Counted from the stretch's first letter, positions 7,471-15,973 are shown. The stretch is DNA of 45,012 nucleotides from an uncultured Verrucomicrobia subdivision 3 bacterium (GCA_903884535.1 CAISEZ010000148.1:1-45012), one strand, 5' to 3'. The notes: generated by a model from the sequence alone, not told the origin. Numbers and translations: made by a program.

Positions 7471-9246
7471 TCAGGCCTTGTTCTCAAACAAGCTGGGCGC
7501 GATCTGGTGGGCAAATTCCACGCAGCGCGCGTAAATTTCCGACGGCGATTCGCATTGCAGCGCGAAGGCCGCGAGCGCTTGTGCTTCGGCCATTTTCACG
7601 CGCCGGATCATGTATTTCACTTCAGGAATCACCGGCGGCGCGGCGCTGATTTCGTCCACGCCCAACCCGATGAGCAACGGCACCAGCACAGGGTCGCCGC
7701 CGATCTCGCCGCAGACGCCGGTCCAGATGCCGTGCGCGTGCGACGCGTCCACGGTCAGCTTGATCAGGCGGATGATGGACGGATGCGTCGGCTCGTAAAG
7801 GTGCGACACTTTTTCATTCGTGCGGTCGGCGGCCAGCGTGTATTGGATCAAATCGTTCGAGCCGATGCTGAAAAATTTTGCCTTCTTCGCGAGCGCATCC
7901 GCGATGAGCGCGGCGGACGGAATCTCGATCATCACGCCGACTTCCAGATTTTCGTCGAACGGAATTTTCTCCGCGCGCAATTCCGCTTTGCATTGCTCGA
8001 CGAGCGCATTGGCCTGATTTAATTCATCGAGGCCGGAGATCATCGGATACATCATCTTCACGTTACCCTCGGCGCTGGCGCGGAGGATGGCGCGGAGCTG
8101 CGTGCGAAACAACTGCGGCTGCGCGAGGCAAAAACGGATCGCGCGCCAGCCAAGAAACGGATTCATCTCCTGCGCGAGCTGCAAATTGGAAACGAATTTA
8201 TCGCCGCCCAGATCCAGCGTGCGGATGATGACCGGATGATTTTTCATCGCCACCGCGACGGCGCGGTAAGCTTCGTATTGCGCCATCTCGTCCGGCGGAC
8301 TTTCGCGGTTAATGAATAAAAATTCCGTGCGGAACAAGCCGACGCCTTCCGCGCCGTGGGCGATGACGGATTCCACATCGTGCTGATCCTCGATGTTGGC
8401 TGAAAGATGGATCGGCTTGCCGTCCAGCGTGACGGCGGGCTGCCAGAGAATTTCCCGGAGTTTTTCGTCGAGCGACGCCTTGTTTTTTTCGAGCTGGCCG
8501 TATTCGAACAGCGTCGAGTCGGTCGGGTTGACGACGATGGTGCCGTTATAACCGTCGAGCAGCGCGTAGTCGCCAGTCTCCAATTCTTCGGCAGCGTTCT
8601 GCAAGCCGACGATGGCGGGAATGTCCAGCGACCGCGCCATGATGGCGGTGTGCGAGGTCTTGCCGCCAATGTCGGTGGCGAAGCCGAGGACAAATTTCTT
8701 GTCGAGCTGCGCCGTGGTGGACGGGCTTAAATCATGGCTGACCAGGATGCACGGCTCGGTGAGGCGGCTTAAGTTCAGCGCATCTTTGACCTCGAGCAGA
8801 TTGTCGAGCACGCGGCCGGTGAGATCGCGCATGTCGCCGGCGCGTTCGCGGAGATATTCGTCATCCACTTGTTCCAGCGCGGCGACGTAGCGATCCGCGA
8901 CGGTGTGAAACGCGAAGTCCGCGTTGGTCTTCTGCTCGCGGATCATCCGGATGACCTCTTCGATCAGCACGCGATCTTCGAGCATCAACAAGTGCGCGTC
9001 AAAAATATCACCCTCGGCCGCGCTCATGTTGGTGACAACGCGCCGCTGGATTTCCTTGACCTGCTGGCCGGTCTTGACGAGCACCTGCTCGAAGCGTTTG
9101 ATCTCCACCGCGATTTCCGCGTCGGACAATTCGCGGCGAGCGATGAGGTGGCGCGCGCGGTGCAGGACAAGAATCTTCCCGCGACAAACGCCGGACGAAA
9201 CGGCGATGCCGCGAAACACCTTTTCACCCTTGGTTTGCGCAGACAT
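7471..9246 (-). CDS. ptsI: Phosphoenolpyruvate-protein phosphotransferase (PTS enzyme I)
   Basis: Enzyme I takes phosphate from PEP and passes it to HPr. The protein of 591 residues has the N-terminal helical HPr-binding region (about 30-150), the phosphohistidine motif GGKTSHTAIMARS with His199, and the C-terminal PEP-binding barrel with GVGLFRTEFLF, LDLGGDK and GSNDLIQYTLAADR. The start at 9246 gives MSAQTKGEKVFRGIAVSSG, the normal beginning; an upstream in-frame start adds 14 unrelated residues. No HPr or EII gene is nearby, so a regulatory or orphan role is possible. A terminator of the upstream efp gene lies between the two. Confidence 0.95.
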   Translation of the reverse strand: MSAQTKGEKVFRGIAVSSGVCRGKILVLHRARHLIARRELSDAEIAVEIKRFEQVLVKTGQQVKEIQRRVVTNMSAAEGDIFDAHLLMLEDRVLIEEVIRMIREQKTNADFAFHTVADRYVAALEQVDDEYLRERAGDMRDLTGRVLDNLLEVKDALNLSRLTEPCILVSHDLSPSTTAQLDKKFVLGFATDIGGKTSHTAIMARSLDIPAIVGLQNAAEELETGDYALLDGYNGTIVVNPTDSTLFEYGQLEKNKASLDEKLREILWQPAVTLDGKPIHLSANIEDQHDVESVIAHGAEGVGLFRTEFLFINRESPPDEMAQYEAYRAVAVAMKNHPVIIRTLDLGGDKFVSNLQLAQEMNPFLGWRAIRFCLAQPQLFRTQLRAILRASAEGNVKMMYPMISGLDELNQANALVEQCKAELRAEKIPFDENLEVGVMIEIPSAALIADALAKKAKFFSIGSNDLIQYTLAADRTNEKVSHLYEPTHPSIIRLIKLTVDASHAHGIWTGVCGEIGGDPVLVPLLIGLGVDEISAAPPVIPEVKYMIRRVKMAEAQALAAFALQCESPSEIYARCVEFAHQIAPSLFENKA

Positions 9247-9318
9247 ACGAGTCACGGAAAGAAATAGACGAATGCCGCGCCGTTGCAAAGCATTTCCACG
9301 GTAAAATCAAAAATAAAA

Positions 9319-9341
9319 AAAGCCCGCACGCGGCGGGCTTT
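9319..9341 (-). terminator. Rho-independent terminator after efp
   Basis: AAAGCCCGC (9319-9327) pairs perfectly with GCGGGCTTT (9333-9341) across a five-base loop. On the minus strand it is followed by TTTTTTTATTTTTG. It lies 32 bases past the efp stop codon. Confidence 0.9.
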
Positions 9342-9373
9342 GGGAAATTTCAAAATTGAAATTGAAATCTAAC

Positions 9374-9931
9374 TCAGGCGCGTTCCATGTATTTGCCGTC
9401 GCGCGTGTCCACCTTGATCTTTTCGCCGGTCTTGATGAACAGCGGCGCCTGCATCTGGATGCCGGTCTCAACGGTGATGGTCTTCTGCACGTTGTTGGAG
9501 GAATCGCCGCGGATGCCTTCAGGCGCATCGGTCACGGTCAGAATCACGCTAGAAGGCAGTTCAATCGAAACCGCCTTGTCTTCCACGAAGGTCACGGTCA
9601 CCAAACCGTTTTCCACGAGATAATCTTTCGTGTCGGCGACGAGTTCCGGCGCGAGCGTGACGGTTTCGTAATTTTCCGGGTCGGTGAAAACGTAGTCCTG
9701 ACCGTCCTTGTAGCTGTATTCCATCTTCTTGGCCATCATCGGCACCGGCTCGATTTTCTCGGTCGAGCTGAAACGCACGTCGGAGGTTTTGCCGGTGCGG
9801 ATGCTGCGGAGCGAGGCCTGCACGAACGCGCGCAGGTTGCCAGGCGTGCGGTGCTGGAAGCTGAGGACGACGGAAATATCGCCGTTGTAATTGATCGCCA
9901 TGCCGCGGCGGAGGTCACTTGCTGTTGCCAT
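9374..9931 (-). CDS. efp: Elongation factor P with an Asn tip
   Basis: EF-P relieves ribosome stalling at polyproline stretches. The 185-residue length and three-domain plan are normal: a KOW-like N-terminal domain, the middle OB domain, and a C-terminal OB domain ending in PLFIKTGEKIKVDTRDG (compare PLFVQIGEVIKVDTRSG of E. coli). The domain I tip reads TPGNLRAF, so Asn32 stands where E. coli has the modified Lys34 (PGKGQAF) and EarP-type proteins have Arg. Neither lysylation nor rhamnosylation could occur at that residue. The gene appears monocistronic, with its own terminator. Confidence 0.95.
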   Translation of the reverse strand: MATASDLRRGMAINYNGDISVVLSFQHRTPGNLRAFVQASLRSIRTGKTSDVRFSSTEKIEPVPMMAKKMEYSYKDGQDYVFTDPENYETVTLAPELVADTKDYLVENGLVTVTFVEDKAVSIELPSSVILTVTDAPEGIRGDSSNNVQKTITVETGIQMQAPLFIKTGEKIKVDTRDGKYMERA

Positions 9932-10023
9932 AAAAAATGATCGCGTTGTTTATTGTTGAAACGAGCCTGCAATTTTAGCCGAAGAAAAGGCGAAGGCAAG
10001 AACGGTTTTATGGCGCTGGCGGA

Positions 10024-10091
10024 GTAGCAGCGGACGTGAGTCCGCTCATTCTAAATCCGGAAAGTTTGAGCCGGCTCACGCCGGCTGCTAC
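10024..10091. repeat. REP-like compound palindrome
   Basis: An outer inverted repeat GTAGCAGC (10024-10031) / GCTGCTAC (10084-10091) encloses two hairpins: AGCGGAC-gtga-GTCCGCT (10029-10046) and AGCCGGC-tcac-GCCGGCT (10069-10086). The tetraloops gtga and tcac are complementary to each other. It sits between efp and the end of tyrS. It is probably one copy of a dispersed repeat family; it may also act as a terminator for tyrS on the minus strand. Confidence 0.75.
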
Positions 10092-10095
10092 GAGA

Positions 10096-11373
10096 TTATT
10101 TCGCCGTGACAACGACGTAATTCTTTTTGCCTTTGCGCAGCAGAACGTGTTTGCCGAAGAGCAGATCGCCAGCCGTCACGACCCGCGTGGCGCTGGCTTC
10201 GCGGACGTTGTTGAGGTTCACGCCGCCGCCTTCGATGTCCTTTCGCGCCTGGCCTTTGGACGGACACAAACCGGCATGGACCAAAAAATCCACGAGCGCG
10301 ATGCCCGCGCCGTCGAGCCTGGCCTTATCAATTTCCTTCGTCGGCACTTCTCCGATGATTTCATTAAATATCCATTCAGGAATATCTTTAAGCTCGCCTC
10401 CGAAAAGAATGTCACTCGCTCGAATCACTCCCTGGGTTGCTTCTTCACCGTGAATCATGACCGTAACCTCTAAAGCCAGCCTATATTGTGGCTCGCGTGC
10501 GTTAGGATTTTGCAAATGCTTCTTTTCCAGCGACTCGATTTCTTCCTTCGCCAAAAATGTAAAATATTTCAGGTAACGGATGACGTCGGCGTCGGCGGTG
10601 TTGATCCAAAACTGGTAGAACTTGTAAACGCTCGTCCGTTTCGGATCGAGCCAGATGGCGCCGGCGGCGGTCTTGCCGAACTTCGAGCCGTCGGTGTTCG
10701 TGATCAGCGGCAGTGTCAGGCCGAAAACTTGCCGGCCAAGTTTCTTGCGCGTTAGCTCAATGCCGGCGGTGATATTGCCCCACTGGTCGCTGCCGCCGAT
10801 CTGTAGTTCGCAATTCTGCTCGCGGCACAAAACCATGAAATCAAACGCCTGCAGCAGCATGTAGCTGAATTCGGTATAGCTGATGCCGACTTCGCGGTCT
10901 TCCATCCGGGCGCGGACGGATTCTTTGGCGACCATCTGGTTGACGGAAAAATGTTTTCCGATGTCGCGCAGAAATTCGAGAAACGTGATGCCCGCCGTCC
11001 AACTGGCGTTGTCCACCAGCCGCGCCGGATTCTGTTTGGTTTCAAAATCGAGCAGCTTCGCGAGCTGCACTTTCACGCTGGCGATGTTATGGTCGAGAAT
11101 TTCCTTCGTCAGCAATTGCCGCTCGGCGGTCTTGCCGCTCGGATCGCCGATGCTGCCGGTCGCGCCGCCCGCGACGGCGATGGGATGATGGCCGGCATCT
11201 TGAAACCGGCGCAGCGCGAGCAGCGGCACGAGATTGCCGACGTGCAAACTGTCGGCGGTCGGGTCGAAGCCGCAGTAAAGCGTGACCGGCGCGGCAATTT
11301 TTTTGGTCAGTTCCGCCGTGTCGGTGCAATCGGCGACGAGGCCGCGCCATTGTAATTCTTCAAGGATGCTCAC
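10096..11373 (-). CDS. tyrS: Tyrosyl-tRNA synthetase
   Basis: Charges tRNA-Tyr. The protein of 425 residues shows the class I motifs HVGN at 44-47 (HIGH equivalent) and KFGKT at 230-234 (KMSKS equivalent). Other typical parts are YCGFDPTADSLH (33-44), GGATGSIGDPSGK (68-80), and the tyrosine-binding QIGGSDQWGNI (190-200). The C-terminus has an S4 RNA-binding domain (ALVDFLVHAGLCPSKGQAR). The KFGKT form is common in bacterial TyrRS. It is a single gene on the minus strand, divergent from murJ. Confidence 0.97.
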   Translation of the reverse strand: MSILEELQWRGLVADCTDTAELTKKIAAPVTLYCGFDPTADSLHVGNLVPLLALRRFQDAGHHPIAVAGGATGSIGDPSGKTAERQLLTKEILDHNIASVKVQLAKLLDFETKQNPARLVDNASWTAGITFLEFLRDIGKHFSVNQMVAKESVRARMEDREVGISYTEFSYMLLQAFDFMVLCREQNCELQIGGSDQWGNITAGIELTRKKLGRQVFGLTLPLITNTDGSKFGKTAAGAIWLDPKRTSVYKFYQFWINTADADVIRYLKYFTFLAKEEIESLEKKHLQNPNAREPQYRLALEVTVMIHGEEATQGVIRASDILFGGELKDIPEWIFNEIIGEVPTKEIDKARLDGAGIALVDFLVHAGLCPSKGQARKDIEGGGVNLNNVREASATRVVTAGDLLFGKHVLLRKGKKNYVVVTAK

Positions 11374-11397
11374 GCGGGCAGATTAAATCGGCGGCGG

Positions 11398-11460
11398 CCA
11401 AATGCCAATTTCCAATTGCCGTCAAACTTTGGACTTTGGACTTGGAGCTTTGGACTTTAA
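11398..11460. repeat. Seven-base-period element upstream of murJ
   Basis: Nine consecutive heptads with no break: CCAAATG, CCAATTT, CCAATTG, CCGTCAA (11398-11425), then ACTTTGG, ACTTTGG, ACTTGGA, GCTTTGG, ACTTTAA (11426-11460). The strand sense flips at the middle (CCAA to TTGG), giving two inverted arms with no spacer. It occupies nearly all of the tyrS-murJ divergent gap, so both genes' leaders must lie in or against it. Confidence 0.75.
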
Positions 11461-11469
11461 TCTTCGCCG

Positions 11470-13032
11470 GTGTCAAAAATGTTGAAAGCCTCCGGCGCGA
11501 TGGCCGCCGCCACGCTCACCAGCCGCGTGCTCGGCATGGTGCGCGAGATGGTCTATTACCATTTCATGGGCATCGGCTGGGTCAACGACGCGTTTCAATA
11601 TGCCTTCACCATTCCCAACCTGTTTCGGCGGCTGCTGGGCGAAGGCGCGTTGACGGCGGCGTTCATCCCGATTTTCAAGGAGAAGGAAAAAAGACACGGC
11701 GAAGCGGAGATGTGGCGCGCGGCCAATGCGGTGATTTCCGGTTTGATCATCGCCGCGAGTGTCGTCATCGCCGTCGTGATGATTGGCATTTCCGTCGCGC
11801 TGGCCGCGCATCATTTCAGCGAGAGTCGCGAGCTCACGCTGCGGCTGCTGCGCGTGATGTTTCCTTACATGCTGCTCGTCTGCATTGCGGCCGCGATGAT
11901 GGGCATGCTCAATGCGCGCGGCCATTTTTTCATCCCCGCGATGGGCGCGACGATGCTCAACGTCGTGATGATTGCATCCGTCTATTTTCTCGCGCCGCAC
12001 ATGGGCACTACGTTGGCGGAACAGGTGTTCGCGCTGGCCATCGGCGTGCTGGCGGCGGGCGTGGCGCAAGCGGCTTTCCAAGTGCCGACGCTTTGGCGCG
12101 ACGGCTTCCGCTATCGCTGGGTTTCGCCATGGAACAATGAAACGGTGCAACGCGTCGTGCGCCAGATGATTCCCGGCACCCTCGGCGTGGCGGCGTTTCA
12201 GATCAACGTCGCGTTGGTGCAAGGCGTGGGTTTGTTTGTTGGCGCGGGCATCGTCTCCTCCTTCAACGGCGCGGTGCGGTTAATGGAACTGCCGCAGGGC
12301 ATGTTCGGCATATCACTCGCCACCTATTTGCTGCCGACGCTTTCCGGGCTGGCGTCGGATAAAAATTATCCCGAATTCCGCGCCACGCTCCGCCACGGGC
12401 TGGCCTCGCTGATTTTTTTGAATCTCATCGCATCCATTTTATTGGTCGTGCTGGCCGAGCCGATTGTGCGTCTCCTTTTCGAGCACGGCGACAAGTTCAC
12501 CGCCGTCTCGACCCAACGAGTATCATTTGCGCTGATGTGTCTTGCGCCGGGGCTCGCGGCGTTTTCCACCGTCAACATTCTGGCCCGCGCCTTCTACGCG
12601 CTTGGCGACACGAAGACGCCGATGAAAATCAGCATCGTTTGCCTCGCAATCAATTTCACCGCTGCCTGCATCCTAATGGTGCCGCTGCGCGAAGGCGGGC
12701 CCGGCATCGCCAACACTTTCACCTCGCTGATTAATGTGAGTCTGCTCGTGTTTGCGCTGCGGAAAAAATTGAAGACGCTGGAGATGGCGGCGTTGCGCGA
12801 CACGCTGCGGCCGTTGGTGCTGAACGCGATTCTAGCGGGCATCATCGCGTGGTGCGGCTGGAATTATTGGGAGCGCACGTTTGGTCATGCCACCCTCGCG
12901 CTGAAACTAGGCGCGGTGTTTGTGCCGGCGGGAATCGCCGGCGGGATATACTGGCTGACCGCACTGGCGTGTCACATACCGGCGGCGAAGGAAATGACCG
13001 CGTTCGTGTTGGCGAAATTCATAAAACGGTAG
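11470..13032 (+). CDS. murJ: Lipid II flippase MurJ (MviN family)
   Basis: MurJ moves lipid II across the inner membrane for peptidoglycan synthesis. The 520-residue protein has the family start (MLKASGAMAAATLTSRVLGMVRE), PNLFRRLLGEGALTAAFIPIF at about 50-70, and 13-14 hydrophobic helices. The conserved ALGDTKTPM and FNGAVRLMELPQGMFGISLAT stretches are present. The GTG at 11470 (giving MSKMLK) or the ATG at 11479 could be the start; the first matches the family better. No ribosome-binding site is evident, since the leader is made of heptad repeats up to 9 bases before the start. Its stop codon falls inside a REP-like repeat. Confidence 0.95.
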   Translation: MSKMLKASGAMAAATLTSRVLGMVREMVYYHFMGIGWVNDAFQYAFTIPNLFRRLLGEGALTAAFIPIFKEKEKRHGEAEMWRAANAVISGLIIAASVVIAVVMIGISVALAAHHFSESRELTLRLLRVMFPYMLLVCIAAAMMGMLNARGHFFIPAMGATMLNVVMIASVYFLAPHMGTTLAEQVFALAIGVLAAGVAQAAFQVPTLWRDGFRYRWVSPWNNETVQRVVRQMIPGTLGVAAFQINVALVQGVGLFVGAGIVSSFNGAVRLMELPQGMFGISLATYLLPTLSGLASDKNYPEFRATLRHGLASLIFLNLIASILLVVLAEPIVRLLFEHGDKFTAVSTQRVSFALMCLAPGLAAFSTVNILARAFYALGDTKTPMKISIVCLAINFTAACILMVPLREGGPGIANTFTSLINVSLLVFALRKKLKTLEMAALRDTLRPLVLNAILAGIIAWCGWNYWERTFGHATLALKLGAVFVPAGIAGGIYWLTALACHIPAAKEMTAFVLAKFIKR

Positions 13033-13078
13033 GGACGACCTGCGGGTTGTCCAAGGCTGCGCGGCAGCGCAGCCCTAC
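13029..13078. repeat. REP-like three-way-junction palindrome
   Basis: The outer arms GTAGGG (13029-13034) and CCCTAC (13073-13078) enclose two hairpins: GGACGACC-tgcg-GGTTGTCC (13033-13052) and GGCTGCGC-ggca-GCGCAGCC (13055-13074). The left arm includes the murJ stop codon. It lies between convergent murJ and ispE and could stop transcription from both sides, though no T-run is seen. Its design is like that of the repeat at 10024-10091. Confidence 0.75.
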
Positions 13079-13083
13079 CAGAT

Positions 13084-13956
13084 CTAAATTTTCACCGCCG
13101 CCGTCCAGCCATTGGGCCCGAACTGGGATTTGAATTGCTCCACGAGCGTTTCCGCCGCCGCCAGATTTTCGGCGATGGCAAACGTCGTCGAGCCGCTGCC
13201 CGACATCAGTGCGGCCAACGCGCCCTGTTCGCGCAAAAATTCCTGATAGAGTGACAGCATGGGAAACTTTTCTAGCGCCGGCGCCTCCAGCGAATTATAG
13301 AAGTCATCGGCGGCGGCGCGCAAATCTTCGGTTTGAAGTTTGGCAATGAGTTTTTGCGCGCGGCCTTTTTCACCGTTCAGCGCGGCGGGAAAGCGCGCGA
13401 GGTTTTGATACGCCCAAGGCGTGGCGATGCCGAAGCCCGGGTGGATCAGAAAAAACGCCTTGCCGCGTAGCGCGGGAAAATTTTCCAGCGTCGCCACTTT
13501 TTCGCCGCGGCCCACGGCTAACGCCGGTTTGCCGTATAAAAAAAACGGAATGTCCGAGCCGAGCGAGGCGGCGAGCTCATCCAGCTTTGCCAAGGTCAGC
13601 GGCTGGCCGAATAGTTCGTTGAGCGCGAGCAGCGTAGTGGCGGCGTTGCCGCTGCCGCCGCCGAGACCGGCCGCGAGCGGGATCTTTTTCTCCAGATGAA
13701 TTTTTACGCCGTCAGAAATTTCCGCCGCCGCTAAAAATTTCGTGGCCGCGCGGAAAACCAGATTGCGCGCGTCCGTTGGCAACGAAGTATCGCTGCAGGA
13801 AAGTTGAATGGAATTGCCGGCGCGTTCAAACGCCAGTTCGTCGCAGAAATTCACCGGCTGCATGACGGTTTCCAGTTCGTGAAATCCATCGGCGCGCTTG
13901 CCGAGGATGTTCAGGATGAGGTTGACCTTGCAGGGCGATGATTTTTCGAGGCGCAT
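13084..13956 (-). CDS. ispE: 4-diphosphocytidyl-2-C-methyl-D-erythritol kinase
   Basis: A GHMP kinase of the MEP isoprenoid pathway; it phosphorylates CDP-ME at the 2-hydroxyl. In 290 residues it shows SSPCKVNLILNILGKRADGFHELETV at the start (lysine and substrate loop), the ATP-binding glycine loop PLAAGLGGGSGNAATTL (about 93-109), GSDIPFFLYG, and ALMSGSGSTTFAI (third GHMP motif). The start at 13956 gives MRLEKSSPCKVN; the upstream ATG adds nine residues that overlap a terminator hairpin. It is separated from the TIGR04073 gene upstream by that terminator. Confidence 0.95.
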   Translation of the reverse strand: MRLEKSSPCKVNLILNILGKRADGFHELETVMQPVNFCDELAFERAGNSIQLSCSDTSLPTDARNLVFRAATKFLAAAEISDGVKIHLEKKIPLAAGLGGGSGNAATTLLALNELFGQPLTLAKLDELAASLGSDIPFFLYGKPALAVGRGEKVATLENFPALRGKAFFLIHPGFGIATPWAYQNLARFPAALNGEKGRAQKLIAKLQTEDLRAAADDFYNSLEAPALEKFPMLSLYQEFLREQGALAALMSGSGSTTFAIAENLAAAETLVEQFKSQFGPNGWTAAVKI

Positions 13957-13969
13957 GTTCGGGAAATAA

Positions 13970-13999
13970 AAACGCGCCAACAAAGCTGCTGGCGCGTTT
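13970..13999 (-). terminator. Rho-independent terminator after the TIGR04073 gene
   Basis: AAACGCGCCA (13970-13979) pairs with TGGCGCGTTT (13990-13999) over a ten-base loop. On the minus strand it is followed by TTTATTTCCC. It lies 20 bases past the stop of the upstream gene and just before ispE. Confidence 0.85.
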
Positions 14000-14018
14000 C
14001 GCTAAAAAAGTTTCACGA

Positions 14019-14453
14019 TCAGTTGTCGAAAATCTTGAACCGGCTGCCGGGCACCAGCGGCGCGACGTCACCGCCGCTGAAACCTGTGTAGGTGTCGGTG
14101 TCAAACAACGCGTCGGAATACAGACCGGGCTTGTAGCTTTCCGGGCCGACGGGGTCGGGGGCAAAACTCTTGGTGCAAATCGGCGCGTAGCTGGGAATCG
14201 GGAACGTCACGGTTTCGTAGATGCCCAGACCGGCGCGTTGCAGCGAGCGGTCGAATCCGTGGATGGCACCGTAGTAGCCGTAGCCGGGGCTTTCCAGGAC
14301 GGAGTTTTGCTCCACGCTCTGGCGCATTTCGCCCCAACGCACGAGTTCCATGGTGTTGCTCAAGCCGCGGCCCAGTTTTTGTTCGGGACCGGTGCAGCCT
14401 GACGCAATTAACGCGGTCAACACGGCGGCCAGGGGAAAAATGATTTTGCGCAT
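14019..14453 (-). CDS. Exosortase-associated lipoprotein, TIGR04073 family
   Basis: A 144-residue protein with a lipoprotein signal: MRKIIFPLAAVLTALIASGC, lipobox ASGC with Cys20. The mature part reads LGRGLSNTMELVRWGEMR, then a Gly/Tyr-rich GYGYYGAIHGF and RAGLGIYETVTFPIPSY. This GRG-x-x-N-x-x-E-x-R-x-GE and R-x-G-x-G-x-YE pattern matches my memory of TIGR04073, a family seen in Verrucomicrobia and other phyla with exosortase/PEP-CTERM systems. The function is unknown. It follows tatC on the same strand with a 64-base gap and ends in its own terminator. The assignment is from memory, not a search. Confidence 0.75.
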   Translation of the reverse strand: MRKIIFPLAAVLTALIASGCTGPEQKLGRGLSNTMELVRWGEMRQSVEQNSVLESPGYGYYGAIHGFDRSLQRAGLGIYETVTFPIPSYAPICTKSFAPDPVGPESYKPGLYSDALFDTDTYTGFSGGDVAPLVPGSRFKIFDN

Positions 14454-14517
14454 ACGATGTTCAGATTGGTGTTTTGAATTTACGCCGTTTCATCCGGTTG
14501 TAAAGCCGTTTTAGCCG

Positions 14518-15606
14518 TCATCCGTGGAAATGTTGGCGAATGACCGGCTCGCCGAATTTCCAGCCGGCCCACAGCGCGCTCGCAATCAGCAACACGATGG
14601 CGAGCACCAGCCACAGCCGGCGCCGCGCTTTGGCTCGGTCCGGCTGATCCCAATACCACGCGATCCAGACCGTCAGCTCGTAAAGAAATTGCAGCGGGAT
14701 GAACATCAGGATTTGCGTCACGACTTCCGGCGTGGTCAGCACCGCGCCGAGAATCAAGTTGATGACGATCATGTAGCGCCGCGCGTTTGCCAGCGTGCGG
14801 TAGCTCAGGACGCCGATTTTCACCAGCGTCAAAATCACGACGGGCAGCTCGAAGCCCAAGCCCATGCCGAGCAGGAAGCGGCACACGAAGCTGATGTATT
14901 CCTCCGCCCGCCATTGCGCCGCGCCCAGTCCGAGCCAGTTGGAATATTTTTGCGACGCCGCCAGCGCCACCGGCATCAGGACAAAGTAGCAAAACGAAAC
15001 ACCGGTCAAAAACAACCCGCCGCCAATGAACAGCGCGCGGAAAACATGCTTCTGCTCGTTCAGTTTCAGCGCGGGAAAAACGAACGAAATGATGAAGTAA
15101 AAAATAAACGGTGCCGACAGCACCAGTCCGCCGTAAAACGCCAGTTGGATGGCCACGAAAAATCCGCCCGCCGGACTCAGGTTCACCAGATCAATCTGCA
15201 TCCGCTGCGCCTCGTCCGCCGCTGTTGCGTTCGGATCCACCCGCCAGCCGAGAATCTGATTCGTGCCGAGCGTGAGCGGTTCAACCGTGACGGCCACAAA
15301 CCGGTTCGTGCCGAGGTTCAGGGATTTTTCCTGCGCGTCAGAAAGTTGGAAATGACCGAGCTGGTTGGTGCCGAAGCTGACGGTGACGACCTGATTGGTG
15401 CCCGGATAACTGACCGTCGCCTGCGTCAGCGGCCATTTGACGATGGCCATGACATAATTCGCGCCGATCAGGCATACGAGCATCGCGAGCGCCAGCGACA
15501 CGCTGATTTTGACGAGCACCCAGCGGAAATCTTCCAGATGCTCCAGAAAAGATTTCACCGGGCCGCCGTCATCCTCGGATGGCGGTTCTGAAGAAAAATC
15601 GGCCAT
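14518..15606 (-). CDS. tatC: Sec-independent translocase TatC with enlarged periplasmic loop
   Basis: TatC is the signal-peptide receptor of the twin-arginine pathway. The six-helix core is clear: HLEDFRWVL before helix 1 (E. coli HLIELRKRL), helix 2 with FFVAIQLAFYGGLVLSAPF, FPALKLNEQKHV, then FGVSFE-like LGMGLGFELPVVI and LGAVLTTPEVVTQ. At 362 residues it is about 100 longer than E. coli TatC. The excess is mostly in the first periplasmic loop (about 62-128), which carries four GTN motifs (PGTNQ, FGTNQ, LGTNR, LGTNQ). It follows tatA by 29 bases. Confidence 0.95.
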   Translation of the reverse strand: MADFSSEPPSEDDGGPVKSFLEHLEDFRWVLVKISVSLALAMLVCLIGANYVMAIVKWPLTQATVSYPGTNQVVTVSFGTNQLGHFQLSDAQEKSLNLGTNRFVAVTVEPLTLGTNQILGWRVDPNATAADEAQRMQIDLVNLSPAGGFFVAIQLAFYGGLVLSAPFIFYFIISFVFPALKLNEQKHVFRALFIGGGLFLTGVSFCYFVLMPVALAASQKYSNWLGLGAAQWRAEEYISFVCRFLLGMGLGFELPVVILTLVKIGVLSYRTLANARRYMIVINLILGAVLTTPEVVTQILMFIPLQFLYELTVWIAWYWDQPDRAKARRRLWLVLAIVLLIASALWAGWKFGEPVIRQHFHG

Positions 15607-15635
15607 GAAAAACGGCGGCGGAGACGATCAGACCG

Positions 15636-15914
15636 TCAGATCACCTTGGTTTCCGGCGTGTGGGCCGGTGCCTGGGCGGTGGTGTTGGCCGGCGGCGTTT
15701 TCTGGGCGGGCGCAATGGTCGTCGAGTTGGCGGTGTCGGCGTTTTGGATTTCGTCCGTCACTTCCTTGGTGGCTTTCTTGAATTCCTTGATGCCGCTGCC
15801 CAGACCCTTGGCCAGCTCGGGAATTTTTTTGGCACCGAACAAAATCAACACCACGGCGAGAATCAGAACGACTTCCATTCCGCCGAGTCCAAAAGCTGCA
15901 AGCATCGGGTTCAT
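15636..15914 (-). CDS. tatA: Twin-arginine translocase subunit TatA/TatE
   Basis: A 92-residue protein with one N-terminal membrane helix ([20 protein letters not shown], about 11-30), the conserved FG before the hinge, [20 protein letters not shown] amphipathic helix and a Pro/Thr/Ala-rich tail. This is the TatA plan, forming the translocation pore with TatC. It lies directly upstream of tatC on the same strand. One TatA-type gene and no TatB are present, the two-component arrangement found in many bacteria. A terminator closes the upstream tol-pal operon, so tatAC likely has its own promoter. Confidence 0.95.
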   Translation of the reverse strand: MNPMLAAFGLGGMEVVLILAVVLILFGAKKIPELAKGLGSGIKEFKKATKEVTDEIQNADTANSTTIAPAQKTPPANTTAQAPAHTPETKVI

Positions 15915-15973
15915 ATAATTAATTCAACTGAATTTAGCCTACGCCCGGTTCCCGTTTTAGTAAAGCGACAAAA

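Noticed and set aside
14524-15591. Plus-strand frame opposite tatC
   Set aside because: Gln/Arg/His-rich translation from the antisense strand of a membrane protein gene; no support.
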